Positions 24,716 to 36,663 of a stretch of DNA of 64,000 nt are shown here, one piece after another; within the stretch, counting starts at the first letter, position 1; each line of letters opens with the position of its first letter. The notes under the pieces are model-generated. The model had not been told where the DNA came from and made no database searches. It saw only the letters and a program-made list of their open reading frames with translations. This DNA comes from Hyalomma asiaticum (Eukaryota > Arthropoda > Arachnida > Ixodida > Ixodidae), in NCBI GenBank assembly GCA_013339685.2, contig CM023484.1:45400641-45464640 (forward strand), given 5' to 3'. The position numbers and the translations under genes are program-made.

Positions 24716-27700
24716 TTAAACGTGTAAGTCGGGTTAGGGAGGTTAACTAAGTCGGCTGGAGTGCCCAGGCGCGCAGGAATAGCAGAAAGGTTCTACATGA
24801 TCATTTCCACACATACAAATGATTTCTTTTCCCGTGGGCAAACACAACATACCAACGTTATATAGCTGTTTCATCCTTCTACCGCAGTGATCAAAACCAT
24901 AAGCTCGAATTCGCAGGGTTTTCTTCAGAAAGCAAGAAAAAAAAAGAAAAAAAGAGAAAAAGAAAGCAATTTCCATGTGTCTACACGATGGTACTGCATT
25001 TGTCTGCCATAGGGAAAGGCGCTTCTCGCGATAGCAATGAAAGAAGGTCCTCCAAAAATTTTTCTCTCTCCGTACCTTGCTTGTCATATTTGAAAATACG
25101 TACTGATGGTTTCTACTTCAATTCCTTGCATATCATTTACCATCGCTCTTTCTTTCACGTCTCTTTTAGCTGACAGTGGGTTGTGTGAACTATATACAAA
25201 GCTTTCCGGCTTTCTTGAAATTGTGTCGCTCATTAGACTACGTCGTCATCAAATCATCCACATCATAGATAAGCGAAGCACCTCGCGCTAAGGCAGCTGT
25301 GGGCGTTATCTTCTGTCGCCTCTCTCCTTACCGCCGGTGTCTTCCTCAACTCGTTTGGCTGAGGAGTGTACGCTAGCGACGACTGCGCCTACTGCGTCGG
25401 CTGCTGTGCCAAAGCCTCAACTTGTGCCTTTGTACTTGGTTGCCGTCTGCCTTAAATTTCGTGGCATATCCTGCGAACTGCACGGTCTTCGCCACTTTCG
25501 TAAGTGCTTATTTATTCCCAGGGTGGCCTTAGTAGACAAAAACTGATTTTGCCTCATCTTTTTTTTTTACTTCTAATAAATCCCCACAGCATTTGCAAAA
25601 TATGCGGCACCATTTATCACTCTGCCCATACCAAATGGCTCATAGAACTTTAATCAAGTTTGAAACAGGATGAAATCTCTCAACTTAACTGTCTTTGTGC
25701 TGTTAGGTGGTGGTCTTTAAGGTCACGTGTTTTAATGTGCGTGTATACCAGTGATTATCTGGGCAACGTTGTATCAGAGTACGAAAAACAGACAAGGATA
25801 GGCTACGCTTCTACTTCCCCAAAGCGCGGTGGAATAAATCTATCCCACCATGAACTTCCCTTTGCCTCTGAAGAGAGCATTTTTCCCCACCTCTTTCCAG
25901 CTTCGCATTTGCATTTTCTTCTGTCATAACTTATGTAGTAACAGTCCATTACGACAGCCTCCTCACTATAAACTACCACGGTTATTTTTTCCCCTATTTT
26001 GTATATTTCACCATTCGCATCAACTTGTACAGTCTTTCTTTACGATTTTATATTTCACATGCCTGCGGTACAAATAGCTACGTCGAACACTTGTTATATG
26101 AAACTTAGAAGATATTTTATTGCCTGCCTTAGGGTAGGTAACTAAAAGTCGATGAAGTTTGAAAATTATTCCCGCGCTTATTGCCAGCCATATCATAAAA
26201 GAATAATAGCCACAATTAACACTTAGGGCCATTGACTTAATTCATAACACGTGCGTGTCTTCAAGTAAAATTACCTTCGAGAATCGTTGCTGTGCAACGC
26301 AGCTGTCATTGAAGGAGCTATTACAAGCCACCTTACGTAATGGATGTGTCTTATGTGTCTAGTCAGTGCTTCGTTATTGGAAAGCTCCTGAAATCTATTG
26401 CGAATTTGTCAAGCAATAGAAAAATAAGGAACAAAGGCATAAAGGACATTGGCTTTGGGTCCCCAATACAATAAATTAAAGAGCACAGTTCATCGTACTT
26501 GGGCAGTCATTCCTGGGGAATGTTTCAATTTGCCCCTGTTGGCCGACCTCATTACCGAACATTTGAAATCGCACCTTTTCTGGATTACTGAGTTGCATGA
26601 TATTACTCATTACCTCCAATGAATATGGAGCCAGAATTTTACGCATATTTCCCTTTGTTCAACGTGAAAATAGTTTCGCTACCTTTAAGGTCGATGCCTT
26701 TTGTCGACGCGCATTAGAAAATCGGTCATCAGCTTTTCAATTCATTTCTTTCTTTGTTGAATTTTTTGCAAGAAAAAGATCCTTATTTCTGCTAAAGATC
26801 AAGCCTTACCTGACATGCGCGGTACATTTGTTTTGCTGTTAAGCTCAACTCCCCCCCCCCTCGCAGTGTCATTGCTAAGGCAGCAAAACTTAGATTAATA
26901 TCCCTTTTTTAAGGGTTCGGCACATTAACAAAATTCAGATGCTCGACGTTCATGCAGAACGCTCCGCAATGGTTATATCTTCATAATTCATGAACTGTAA
27001 TGTTTTGACAGAGTTTCGACATATTTCGCGAATGGCCTAACGTTGATAAATACGTGGCATTTTTATTTGCATGAGGATGGCTCCTTCATTAGAGCGTGGC
27101 TTCTTTCACGGAAATTACGTAAGGTATTTACTAGAGCTCACCTGATGAAACGTCAAAGCGGTCTTAACAGAGTACTCTAACAAATAATTAGCCTAAGATC
27201 CCCGTCGTCGGTAGCCTATAAATCTATCTTCTTATACGATATAAATGTGCCATATTATAATATCGACCTCCCGAGCCTGAAAGCGCACGAATTGTTATTA
27301 TTATTGTGGGAATTAATGTCTGATTTTTTTGATGAATATGCTTGTTAGAGCTGTCGAAAAAAGCCATGGAGCCCTTTGCCTAGTGATGTACGAGAAAACT
27401 GCAATTAAATTAAAACACGCGCAATATGGCAGAAAAACTCTGTCTGGTAGCAGGTGTTTCACAGTCAAGCAGCCTTCTCTGTTCTCTTTCTACCACTGCT
27501 TGCGAGAGCTGTCATCATGGGCAAATTCGCAACATCGATGGCCAATGAAATGAGCAACGGCGATATCCAAACAATTCGCTGAAGATGTTGCAATGTCCAG
27601 TGAAATCGGAACTGCGATTTGTCTTAAATGGTCGTATTTTAAACTAACAGACCTTTCTCTTTTTTGATGACTCATTCTCTTATATGTTTACGTATCTGAA

Positions 27701-28975
27701 AGCCCAATGGTTTGGCAACGGAGGACTGATCTTGCACCCTTATTCATTCAAGCTAATTCTGTCCACAAGCTGGTCATTCATCGTGATGTTAGCACAATTA
27801 ATACACTTGTCACCTCCACTAATTCTGTCCACCCTGGTTTGCTTGTCCCCATTTTGCTCACCCTCGCTTGCCTGTGATTTGCTCTAATTATGTCGACCTT
27901 CATTCTCTTCTCACGCGCGTTAATTTAGTCCCCATAATCTACTTGGTTTATCTTCTTTTGATCTCTGGAATGCCATGTCCTCAAACATTTGGTCATGCAC
28001 GTACCCCACATGCGCGTATCCCCGACCAAGAGTTCCCAGTAGGATAACAGGCTCATGCAAGTAGCCGTAAGTTTATGAGCGGCAACAGGAAGCACTGAGT
28101 GAAACTAATGCCGAGAGCAGTTCATACGTGAGGCGGCAGAAATCTATCGCGTCGCCACCAAAGGCCAGCGCCTAACGAAGACAAACGACGTAGCCCGCGA
28201 ACTGTGCTGTGAACCTACAGTATCGACTAAGAGGTGAGTAGAGACGCGAGTACGTCTACACTAGCAGCACATGCGGAGGAATTTCGCGCCTCGCTCACTT
28301 TCACTAGAGTTCAGTACGTGACGTGGTGGCAAGGAATCTAGAAAGGGCAATGATGGCCTGCAACGGCGTCTACTTGTAGATGAATAGTTAATGGCGACGA
28401 TGAAAAAGAAAAGAGCCGGATGACAAGATATAGTTCCAGTGATAAAATCGAGAAACCGAGTACATATACCTACGTGGTATAAGCGAATCACGAACCATTA
28501 TGGTGGAATCATCGTATCCAGGATGTGCCAACCTACTCTTCAGCTATACTGACAAATTATACGAGAACAGAGTGTAAATATTGTAATCACTTCTCACTTT
28601 GTGTGGCGCTCGGTAGCAACTCCTCTTCATGCATAGTATCTAGAATTAAAATTTCATGCAATGGCTGATCCATCATGCCAGCGCGCTCGAAGCGGATGTC
28701 TGCTGCGGAGTGCGCGTTATCGCAGGAAACATTAAAACAAAAGCCTTAGGCGTTTCATGCGGAGATGGCCATGAAAGCGTTGACGCTGACTTTATCGAGA
28801 ATATACGGAGTCGCCACTGACGACACCGAAATGTCACGTGACCATAGGAAGCCAATAAGCGCGCCATAACTTGGAAAAACATCTATCAGCCGTAATTACC
28901 ACACGTGGTAAGGGTGTAGGAATTCGATTTGGTACATTTTTATGTTAAATCATTGATCAATTAGCCTAGAAGCAC
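24716..28975. other. Anonymous intergenic DNA
   Basis: No gene recognised over about 4.2 kb. Three spaced copies of CTAATTCTGTCCAC or a close form begin at 27753, 27819 and 27884, 65-66 bp apart, but the sequence between them is poorly conserved. Confidence 0.4.
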
Positions 28976-29338
28976 ATAATAGAACCATACTCATAATAGA
29001 ACCGCACGCCGCCTTGGCCACGAGTGGCGCTGCCTAACACTCCCAGGATAATACATACATAAATACAGAATAAAGTGGACGGGGGGGACGACCGCCTTTG
29101 TAGCTCAGTTGGTAGAGCATCGGACGCGACATCCGAAGGTCGTGGGTTCGGGTCCCACCAAAGGCAGGTTTGTCTTTTCGTCCACTTTAATTCCTTTCTA
29201 CTTTGTCCACAATTACAATACCACAAGTAACTTCCCCTCTGCTTTCCTAGGCTTCAGTGTCTGTTTGCTCATTAAGTTGTTTCTAACAAATAAAGAACGA
29301 GCCCTTGACCCCTTCCCTTTCGTTATAATAGAACCATA
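28976..29338 (+). mobile_element. Composite tRNA-derived SINE with 14-bp target duplication
   Basis: The perfect direct repeat ATAATAGAACCATA lies at 28976-28989 and 29325-29338. Between them are a 5' leader of about 100 bp (GCCTTGGCCACGAGTGGCGC, CATACATAAATACAGAATAAA), a tRNA-like module (29094-29166) and a 3' body that ends AACGAGCCCTTGACCCCTTC. The leader before the tRNA module is unusual, as pol III boxes normally sit at the 5' end of a SINE. ATAATAGAACC also occurs at 28993, just inside the element. Confidence 0.8.
29094..29166 (+). tRNA. tRNA-like module of a SINE (not a functional tRNA gene)
   Basis: Folds as a perfect cloverleaf: acceptor GCCTTTG/CAAAGGC, D stem GCTC/GAGC, anticodon stem TCGGA/TCCGA, T stem GTGGG/CCCAC, discriminator A. 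A box TAGCTCAGTTGG and B box GGTTCGGGTCC are intact. The anticodon loop CGCGACA has G where U33 is expected, and the triplet in anticodon position is CGA although the long serine variable arm is missing. With its position inside a SINE flanked by a target duplication, I read it as a tRNA-derived promoter. Confidence 0.75.
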
Positions 29339-29415
29339 GAATGAATACTAAGACAACCAGATAAGGATCCACCAGCAAATTTTTAATGGGCACATACCAT
29401 TTGCGAGTCTTAACA

Positions 29416-29434
29416 AATAATAATAATAATAATA

Positions 29435-29465
<31 letters not shown>

Positions 29466-29503
29466 TGTATGTATGTATGTATGTATGTATGTATGTATGT
29501 ATG
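29416..29503. repeat. Compound (AAT)n(ATGT)n microsatellite
   Basis: Seven AAT-type units (29416-29436) run into about 16 ATGT units (29437-29503). Confidence 0.97.
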
Positions 29504-32500
29504 GGTGCTTTCCAAGGCGCGAGCATCGTTTGCTTGGCAAGGTAGCATACATGGCATAAGTCACCCAAACTAGCGGATATTCTGTTTGTCAGTAAGAGAA
29601 GGGTAAGAACCTTACAGTGTCGCCGCAAGCGTTTGCTACTATACAATGAAATAAACCGAATAGGGCATTCACCTTCGGTCTATTTAATTATAAACTTGAA
29701 GGTAGTTGCTTATACGGGAAGCTTCTTGGACATTACAATCTAAATACTAGCATTTTTTTTTACAAATCTGGAAAAATGAAGGCAGTTTGAGACGGTCGTT
29801 GCTGAAGCTCAAGGGTCCGGCCGATCCAGGCAATACCGAGACTGAGCACTCCGTGTGCGCTTGAAGGGCGGCCGCTCTGTTATTTCACAAACACCGCTGC
29901 GTGAGGTGTGGCACCAGCCCTATATATCGTGGGTAATATGTATATCAACGACGCGTTCCGAGAGCCTTTTCATTATCACTCTTCTGGCCCACTTATCGTA
30001 TTTATCATTGTTTCAAGTGCACAAATTGGTTGGATGTTAGAGAATGAGATCAATTTGGTATACCACTTTTCGGTCACGTGTACGCACATAATATGCGCAC
30101 AGCATAACGGTCACATAAAACATACGGCCACATAAAATGAGTCTTCTCGAAACGCAAGGCATCAACACAAGTTATGCATATTCAGCGAGCATCCTGCGAA
30201 CAACTTGCGATGCGAAGTTTTCATAAAACTTGTAATTGCTAATTATAAAATCAAGCGTACTGCGTACAACCTTGTACGCATTGTCACAAATTGTGTGCGG
30301 CTGTATCGTCTAGCCGGCTGCACAGGTAGTTTGTGTGCCCGTTTGCAGATGTAAGTTCTGAACTAGTACAGCAATACTCTAACTGACCCTCTAGAACTTT
30401 AACACTCACCAACGTTCGGATAAAAGCCTACTCCACCCATCTGGCAAGTCCAACTTGAAAAATTCATGAAAGCTCACATAGGTTCCCATCGCACGGGGTC
30501 GTTCGGGACAAACGATTCTTAGAGTGTGTGCCGAAGCTATGTGGAAACAGACGCCTCATTTCGTTCCTTTACGGCGCAGTAGTGCAAGCCCCCGACCACC
30601 AAGGTAATTACTCCCACCTTCACTTCCAACCGCCCACTATTGTTGGCCAAAAACAATACCACGCGTTGACAGCTGAAACGACGGAACGCGCCTCTTCTGT
30701 CGCCTGATTAGCCGAAGCGATCTGACAAAGAAAATCTAGACACACAAATGTAAAAGTGCCAGGTACTTGAGGCTCTATCCCTGGGGAAATGAAGGTAGGC
30801 ATCGATCGAACAATACGCCTCTTGCCTAGCTCGACGTCACGTCTATAGGATGCCAGTGCCGCTATGCAGAGCTCGGTTTGAGCGCTGACTGCCGCAGGTT
30901 CATTTTCCTATACAAGCCTTCTCCGTTTGGGTAGCCCTCTATATTGCTTATCAGCTGCACAGGCACAGCGCACAGAATGCAGCACGACGTCGAAGGACAG
31001 CCGTCTCTACGTGCCACCACCAATTGTCTACGCCCCAACAACACGTCAATCCCTGAAGGCAGCTGCCTCGATTGTGCACACAAGGACGGCTGAACGCTCT
31101 GTCTGCCAGAGGACGTGCTCATGCTTTCCGCCTCCTGCCTCTCTAATCTGGGGCGCCTGAGTTCATTTGCTGGTTAGCGTTTCTTTTGTCTGCCTAACTT
31201 TCTTGACGGCGTCGGAGTTATACCTTCCCTAAGACGCCACCGTTAGAGTCGCCAACATCAGCCCTCCATAGTTCACATCCAAAAGGAATGGGTGACAGCT
31301 GATGTCTCCCTGCGGTAATTCTGCACCGTAAGAATTAAGTGAACATGCACAAAAAATACGATCGGGGCGACACGTCAGTTCGTTAATCAAACGGGATCGG
31401 TAAACTCCATAAGTTATTAGTCACGTGTAGGCCACATTTAGCAGTATAAGCATGGTCTATCTTCAGAGACAAGCACGGTCTTACACAGCAAATAACTGCA
31501 GAAAGATTTGCACTAATCATTTACTTGTGATGGAAGTGACAGTAAAATAACTATAATAACTTTTTCACAAAGTACAATGAACGTAGAGGCATGAACTTCG
31601 CTGCATTGCTTCTGCTGTTGATGGACCTCAATAAATCTCGGTTTTTGCGCTTGTCACATTATGGAAGTGTGTGCAGGAGCTGACGCACTTCAATATAATG
31701 GACGCGTGCTTTGCAAAGCTGCTTTAGTGGAAGAGAACGGTTAGGAGGAACCGAGGGATTTTTTTTTCTATGTAGCCACTTCTGAGTAGCATTGAAGGTG
31801 GGCCTACATAGCTATCCACACTCAAGCACCTGCACTCAAGGCGATCAAATCTTTCAATGTGCACAATTTATTTCTCAATAGTTCATAGCGCTTGCCGCAC
31901 GAGCGAAATTTTGTAGTTTTTGGAGGGCTTCCGCAACCAGGTAGCTAATCTTTGACCGACGCCGGATAAGGAAAAAAATCTAGTTTACTTACCGTCATGA
32001 TTGCCACTTTCTGGAACGTGGCGGCTGTTCTTTTACCAAGTGTTATCAATCTTCTCTTAATTTTATCTGGCTTTGCAGATAACGCGAAAGCGGTAATCTT
32101 ACCATGAGTAGTTCTAGTCTGGATTGCTTCTTCCTCCTGGTTGGCGGCCCACCATTGTAAGTGGGTACTGACCGCGGGAGCGCATCACTGCACTATGCAC
32201 ACTGCGGCCAGCCAGGGTTAAGGTGCTAACAGTCAAAAGCTAAATGCATGACTTCCTTACGGTACCTTGGTACCTAACTAGATTGAGATGTGTATATGCA
32301 CTTCTCTGCCGCTCGAGCGAACCGAGAAAATGACATTCGAGCGACTTAAGAAAGAACTGTGCATTGAAGATAGAGGTTTGCGTGGGAAGCATGTATGTCT
32401 GGGAAAGGCGAACCAAGTTGAGATTGAGCTGGTGCGTTCGAGACATGGTCATAGAACTAGTCTTCCTTTATTGTGCTCATTTTTTTTTTAGTTCCTAGCG

Positions 32501-32754
32501 ATAAACTGCTGCCCTACCCCTCTTTGATCATGGTCAATACAACCGCCTTTGAGAGTACTTGCTACTTACTACAGGAATAGCTAAAGAGTGCTTTAAAACA
32601 TCTTGTTCTTTGTACTCATGATCTTATTCTACTCTGATACGTGCTTAGGAGATATCTGAGAACTGTTGCGCTTGCTATGAAAAACCTGCGTCTTATAAAT
32701 TTTCATGACTGTCGGCTGCTGCTTCTGTCGAGCTTCCTGTCCCGCTTACTAGGC
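29504..32754. other. Anonymous intergenic DNA
   Basis: No gene, RNA or repeat family recognised in about 3.2 kb. The small frames at 30862-31160 occur on both strands and are not convincing. Confidence 0.4.
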
Positions 32755-32855
32755 CCCGCACTTTGCGTTTCACTTCCCCATCCACATCAGTGTAGGGTAG
32801 CCAACCGAGTGCCTTTACACTAACCTCTCTCTCGTCTGTTTCCTCCCTTCCTTCG
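32755..32855 (-). repeat. Dispersed CT-rich repeat copy
   Basis: CATCAGTGTAGGGTAGCCAA followed by TAACCTCTCTCTCGTCTGTT gives the two diagnostic blocks and pyrimidine tail of the family seen at 3.6 and 56.5 kb. Confidence 0.65.
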
Positions 32856-34769
32856 TTGTAGTATTCTGCCAGTTTTGCTAAGTATAAAGTGATCATAATA
32901 TTCCATGTAGATTGAACAATGAAATTCACGTTGACTGCGCAACAGCAGGAGGACTAAGAAGAACTATCTGCATAGGCGAAATGGTGTTTCTCGTATGTCT
33001 TCTTTCTTAGTCGTGTTGATGCTGCACACCCGCATTGCTTGTGCCCCACTGTCATTACCGGCCTGTCTTTTGCATCCGCTGCGATGCAGTTCGTTCCCTG
33101 ACATGAGCAGTTCCTTCGATGTCTTCGCAGAACACTGAGCTGCAACGTTGAAGTTGACTGAGACGAAGAGGACGATCCTGTAAACAACGGGTGTTGCGGA
33201 CGCGCCAATGGAGTAAAAAATAGTGTTTGAAGCTAAACACTTCATGTTCCTGAAAGCAAGATAGAAATGCTGCTGTGTCTTTAGTTTTGGCTCAGGACAT
33301 TCATTATTTGAGTGGCACTTTCCACTTACCAGCGTAAAAATGCAAGCCAACCATACATAAGAGGTCCTGAAGGTTAAAGGATTGATTCTAAACAGACACT
33401 TCACTATAATGTTCTCCTCCCCACTATCAATCCCGTCGTGAGCACCGCACTGACTAATCTATAAACTCGGTTTAGTTAAATATTCAATTCACCACTGTAA
33501 TTTGCGAAATTTGCTGAGTTGTTCAGCAACTTTTCCTTGAATTTCACTATTCTGTAATTCTTCATAAAATTAAGGATAGCACATCAAGTGCACTCGTTAA
33601 GGGTCTTCCAGAATACCTTAAACCGAGACCACGTGGGCAGCATGCATGCAGTTACTTAGTTACTCCAAACATAAAAGCTACCTCTAGTAGCGTGTTGCAC
33701 TCGAAATGTACATATAGTCTTTTGTTTCACATGCGAACATTGTTAAGATACAGCCGCAATTGACCGGGATCGGAAAGCCACTAGTTTCTTTTTCGAAATC
33801 TTCTACCGCACCGATGCAGAACCAGAGCGCTCTTGAAATGGGAGTCCACTACGCCTTTGCACTTTTCTGTCAACAAGAAAAAAGAAAATCTGGAACGCAG
33901 CGGTGTTAGGCTACGTTCCAAAAAAAAAAAAAAGAAAAGAAAAGAAATGTCTGGCCTGATCAAACTTTTTTTCACAGTCAAAAAAGTCGAACTTCGCTTC
34001 GAATTTCTTTGTGCAACTATCTCTCTTTGGCATACGTTTTTGTTTCTTTTTTGCTGATGCAGAGAAACGATCATTACGGCGGTTGACCCTTATTGGTTTC
34101 GTTATTGATGTTAAATTTAAGCGACTCTCGGTTCTGAAATTAGATTTTATGTGTTACAGGAAGCAGGTATATTAGAAAGAGGAAAGAGGGAGCATAGTTT
34201 CCGGCGGGTGCCTAGCTGAATTGAACTAATCATTTTGGTCATTGAGCAGTCGCCTCACCATACGTTTCGTGTGTGGCCCTAACAATCTTGTTAAGGATCT
34301 AGTCAACAACAGAAGAGATGGGAGAGGGGATACATCGTGATAAAACTGAAAGCTCCAAAAACAAGGCATCTACTAGCCACTTATCAAAGTGCAGTCGAGT
34401 TCCAATCTGCGTGTCTTGACCCAATTTTTCCGAATGCGTTTGCGTCTCTCTTTATGTTTGAAATGGAGTGGATTATTCTTTTCAGCTTTTCGAGTTATAC
34501 TCTGTAAAGGTCATCGCGATAACAAGAGATTTTAATCCTTCGATACTGATCACATGCGAAATGAAAATGCAAATGATTGCGTCTTCTACAAAGCTCACTT
34601 AATTAGGCATGTTCAAACTTGTTCTCGTATTTTTTCAACATTGATACTCCTAACTCGGAACTGCTGCCTAGAGTTTTTTTTTATTTAGCTACTACAACCT
34701 TTTCATTTGGAAATGGCTATGCTCTGTTAACATTGATTAATTTACGGGATTTTGCGTTTGAAAACAACG
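32856..34769. other. Anonymous DNA; a minus frame with a signal-like start
   Basis: A 146-codon minus frame (32964-33404) begins with a hydrophobic stretch (about residues 16-28) and is Cys-containing, which could suggest a secreted tick protein. There is no family match, promoter or splice evidence, and this length arises by chance in such a window. An A-rich run lies at about 33920-33946. Confidence 0.3.
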
Positions 34770-34966
34770 ATATGATCATGAGAGACGCCGTAGTGGAGGG
34801 CTCCGGTAATTTCGACCACCTGGGGTTCTTTAACGTGCACTGACATCGCGCAGAACACGGGCCTCGATATTTCGCGTCCATTGAAATGCAGCCGCTGCCG
34901 CCGCCTGGTTCCGATCCCACGAACTTCGGATCAGCAGCCGAATGCCTTAACATCGTTGCGGGGCAT
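34770..34966 (-). mobile_element. Ruka-like SINE copy, reversed
   Basis: Reading the minus strand: head with AGCAGCCG..., B-box region GGGATCGGAAC, body TTCAATGGACGCGAAATATC, then GTCAGTGCACGTTAAAGAAC, CCAGGTGGTCGAAATTACCG and GCCCTCCACTACGGCGTCTC, ending in a CATGATCATA relic. It is nearly complete but diverged in the head. Confidence 0.85.
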
Positions 34967-35027
34967 GATCTGCTATGATGACCTCACATTTCTTTAGAGA
35001 TAGATGTCCTTGCTTGCTTGATTTATC

Positions 35028-35071
35028 GATTAATTAATTAATAAATAAATTATTAATTAATTAATTAATTC
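35028..35071. repeat. AT-rich (TTAA)n-like tract
   Basis: Consists of ATTAATTAATT and AATAAATAAATT runs, seen directly. The reversed SINE ends about 60 bp upstream. Confidence 0.85.
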
Positions 35072-36030
35072 TACAGCTGCCTCTAATCTCAGTTGCTACC
35101 TTAGGCAGTAATGTGAAATAGATTGCAAAAAGCCAAATTAATAAAGGGACCTGGGTATTCAAATGCAAATATATCAAGACGAGTATAACTCACAGCACAT
35201 AAACATGGGCAGTAAGCAAGAAACGGAATGAACTTACGGGCCGTGTGTACACAAATATAACTCGATGGACCTGCAGAATGAAGTCAGACACGGATTAGGT
35301 GACAGTAACACACTTCTCATGCGTCGCTCTATTATTTGTAACCAAACATGAAAAATATACCAAAAAAACTTTGTGAGCGCCACCAATGCGCAAGGCACAA
35401 AACGAAAGCATGGCACTTGCGCATAAGACGCACATAGTGGCATAAATTGATAATGTAATACGGTAAACGGTAAGTGCTGAGCGCATGTCAGAAAAAGTTC
35501 AGTTCAGGCTTATCAGGAGTTTGAAGAAACCTGTCTGGCGGGGTATGAGCATCATGAAATGAAACGAACACTCGCCAAAGGTAAGATGTATTAAAAAGAA
35601 GGAACATGACGCTTTGGGGCCCGTAAGTGTCCCTTGACCACAATGAAAGAAAACCCAGCGGCTCTAAGAACCTCTGCGTTTGTTTTCGTTGTGATACAAG
35701 TTAACCTTAACGACTGCAGGATAACGTGCCAAAGTCTACCTCCTATGCGTGCGCATGGCGGGTTATAGTTTAGCACGAATAGCTACCCATAAATCTGTGT
35801 CATCGCACAGATGTTGAATAATCGAATAAATATCGACCGATCGATGGCACCACCCATTTCATTCCGCGTACTACTAGACTCGTTCATCGTGCATGCAAAC
35901 AGCAAGCCTGCAACCGGTTTGAAAAAGAATGGAGCAGGTCATATACAGGCAAATACATTCATGCAATCAAATCTCATCAGGTGTACATTAGCCTACCGCC
36001 GCCCTGAATGAACGGCCATGGTTCCGTTCG
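35072..36030. other. Anonymous intergenic DNA
   Basis: No gene or repeat recognised. Confidence 0.4.
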
Positions 36031-36248
36031 CCCCGAGACGGTGGTCTAGTGGTTATGGCAGGTCGCGGGATCGAATCCCGGCCGTGACGGCTGCATTTCG
36101 ATGAAGGCGAAATGTTGAGGTCCTTATGCTGTGCGATGTCAGTGCACGTTAAATAACCCCAGGTGGTCGAAATTTCCGGAGACCCTCACTACGTGGTCTC
36201 TCATAATCACAGCGGGTTTTGGGACGTTAAACCCCACAAATCAATCAA
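36031..36248 (+). mobile_element. Ruka-like SINE, deleted between A and B boxes
   Basis: Head CGGTGGTCTAGTGGTTATGG is joined directly to GTCGCGGGATCGAATCCCGG, lacking the roughly 15-20 nt that other copies carry between them. The body, the GTCAGTGCACGTTAAATAAC block, the CTCTCATAATCACAGCGGG block and an AAATCAATCAA tail are present. The shortened box spacing might weaken pol III initiation. Confidence 0.88.
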
Positions 36249-36631
36249 AGTTCCTTTCGCTATGCCTGTAGTGCTCACGTGGAAGGTCGTGCGAGTCGGT
36301 ACATGGTAGATAAAATTGAAGCAGAACAAAAGACGACAGGCTAGGGGATGCAAGGTAAGGGCAACAACGTTCTGGTATTATAGCTTAAATCGATAAGCTA
36401 TGCGAACGATAGAGCAATAACGACAACCACGTGTATAATCTCTTGCGTGACCTCCTAGTAGCATCAATTTGTAACGCTTTCACATATCGACAAACTTCGT
36501 AGCCGTGGACGTAGGACATAATGTGTCGTTTCAACCGCGACGTTGAAAGGAGTTGGGGAATGATGAAAATCGCCGTTGCGACAGATCCGGTGAGACCGAA
36601 ATCCCAGTTGTGACCGACGCCATTCGTACAC
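36249..36631. other. Anonymous DNA, possible Penelope flank
   Basis: GTCGTGCGAGTCGGTACATG at about 36285-36304 resembles, from memory, Penelope-like non-coding ends in ticks; weak. Confidence 0.25.
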
Positions 36632-36663
36632 GATAAAAGATGTACGATCGTACATCTTTTATC
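36632..36663. repeat. Perfect 32-bp palindrome without spacer
   Basis: Each 16-nt half, GATAAAAGATGTACGA and its exact complement, abuts the other with no loop. It is not part of any repeat I recognise. Confidence 0.95.

Noticed and set aside
29094..29166. Functional tRNA-Ser(CGA) gene
   Set aside because: G33 in the loop, no long variable arm, and it lies inside a SINE with target duplications.
32964..33404. 146-codon minus frame with a hydrophobic start, possible secreted protein
   Set aside because: No family pattern, promoter or splice support. Frames this long are expected by chance several times in this window.
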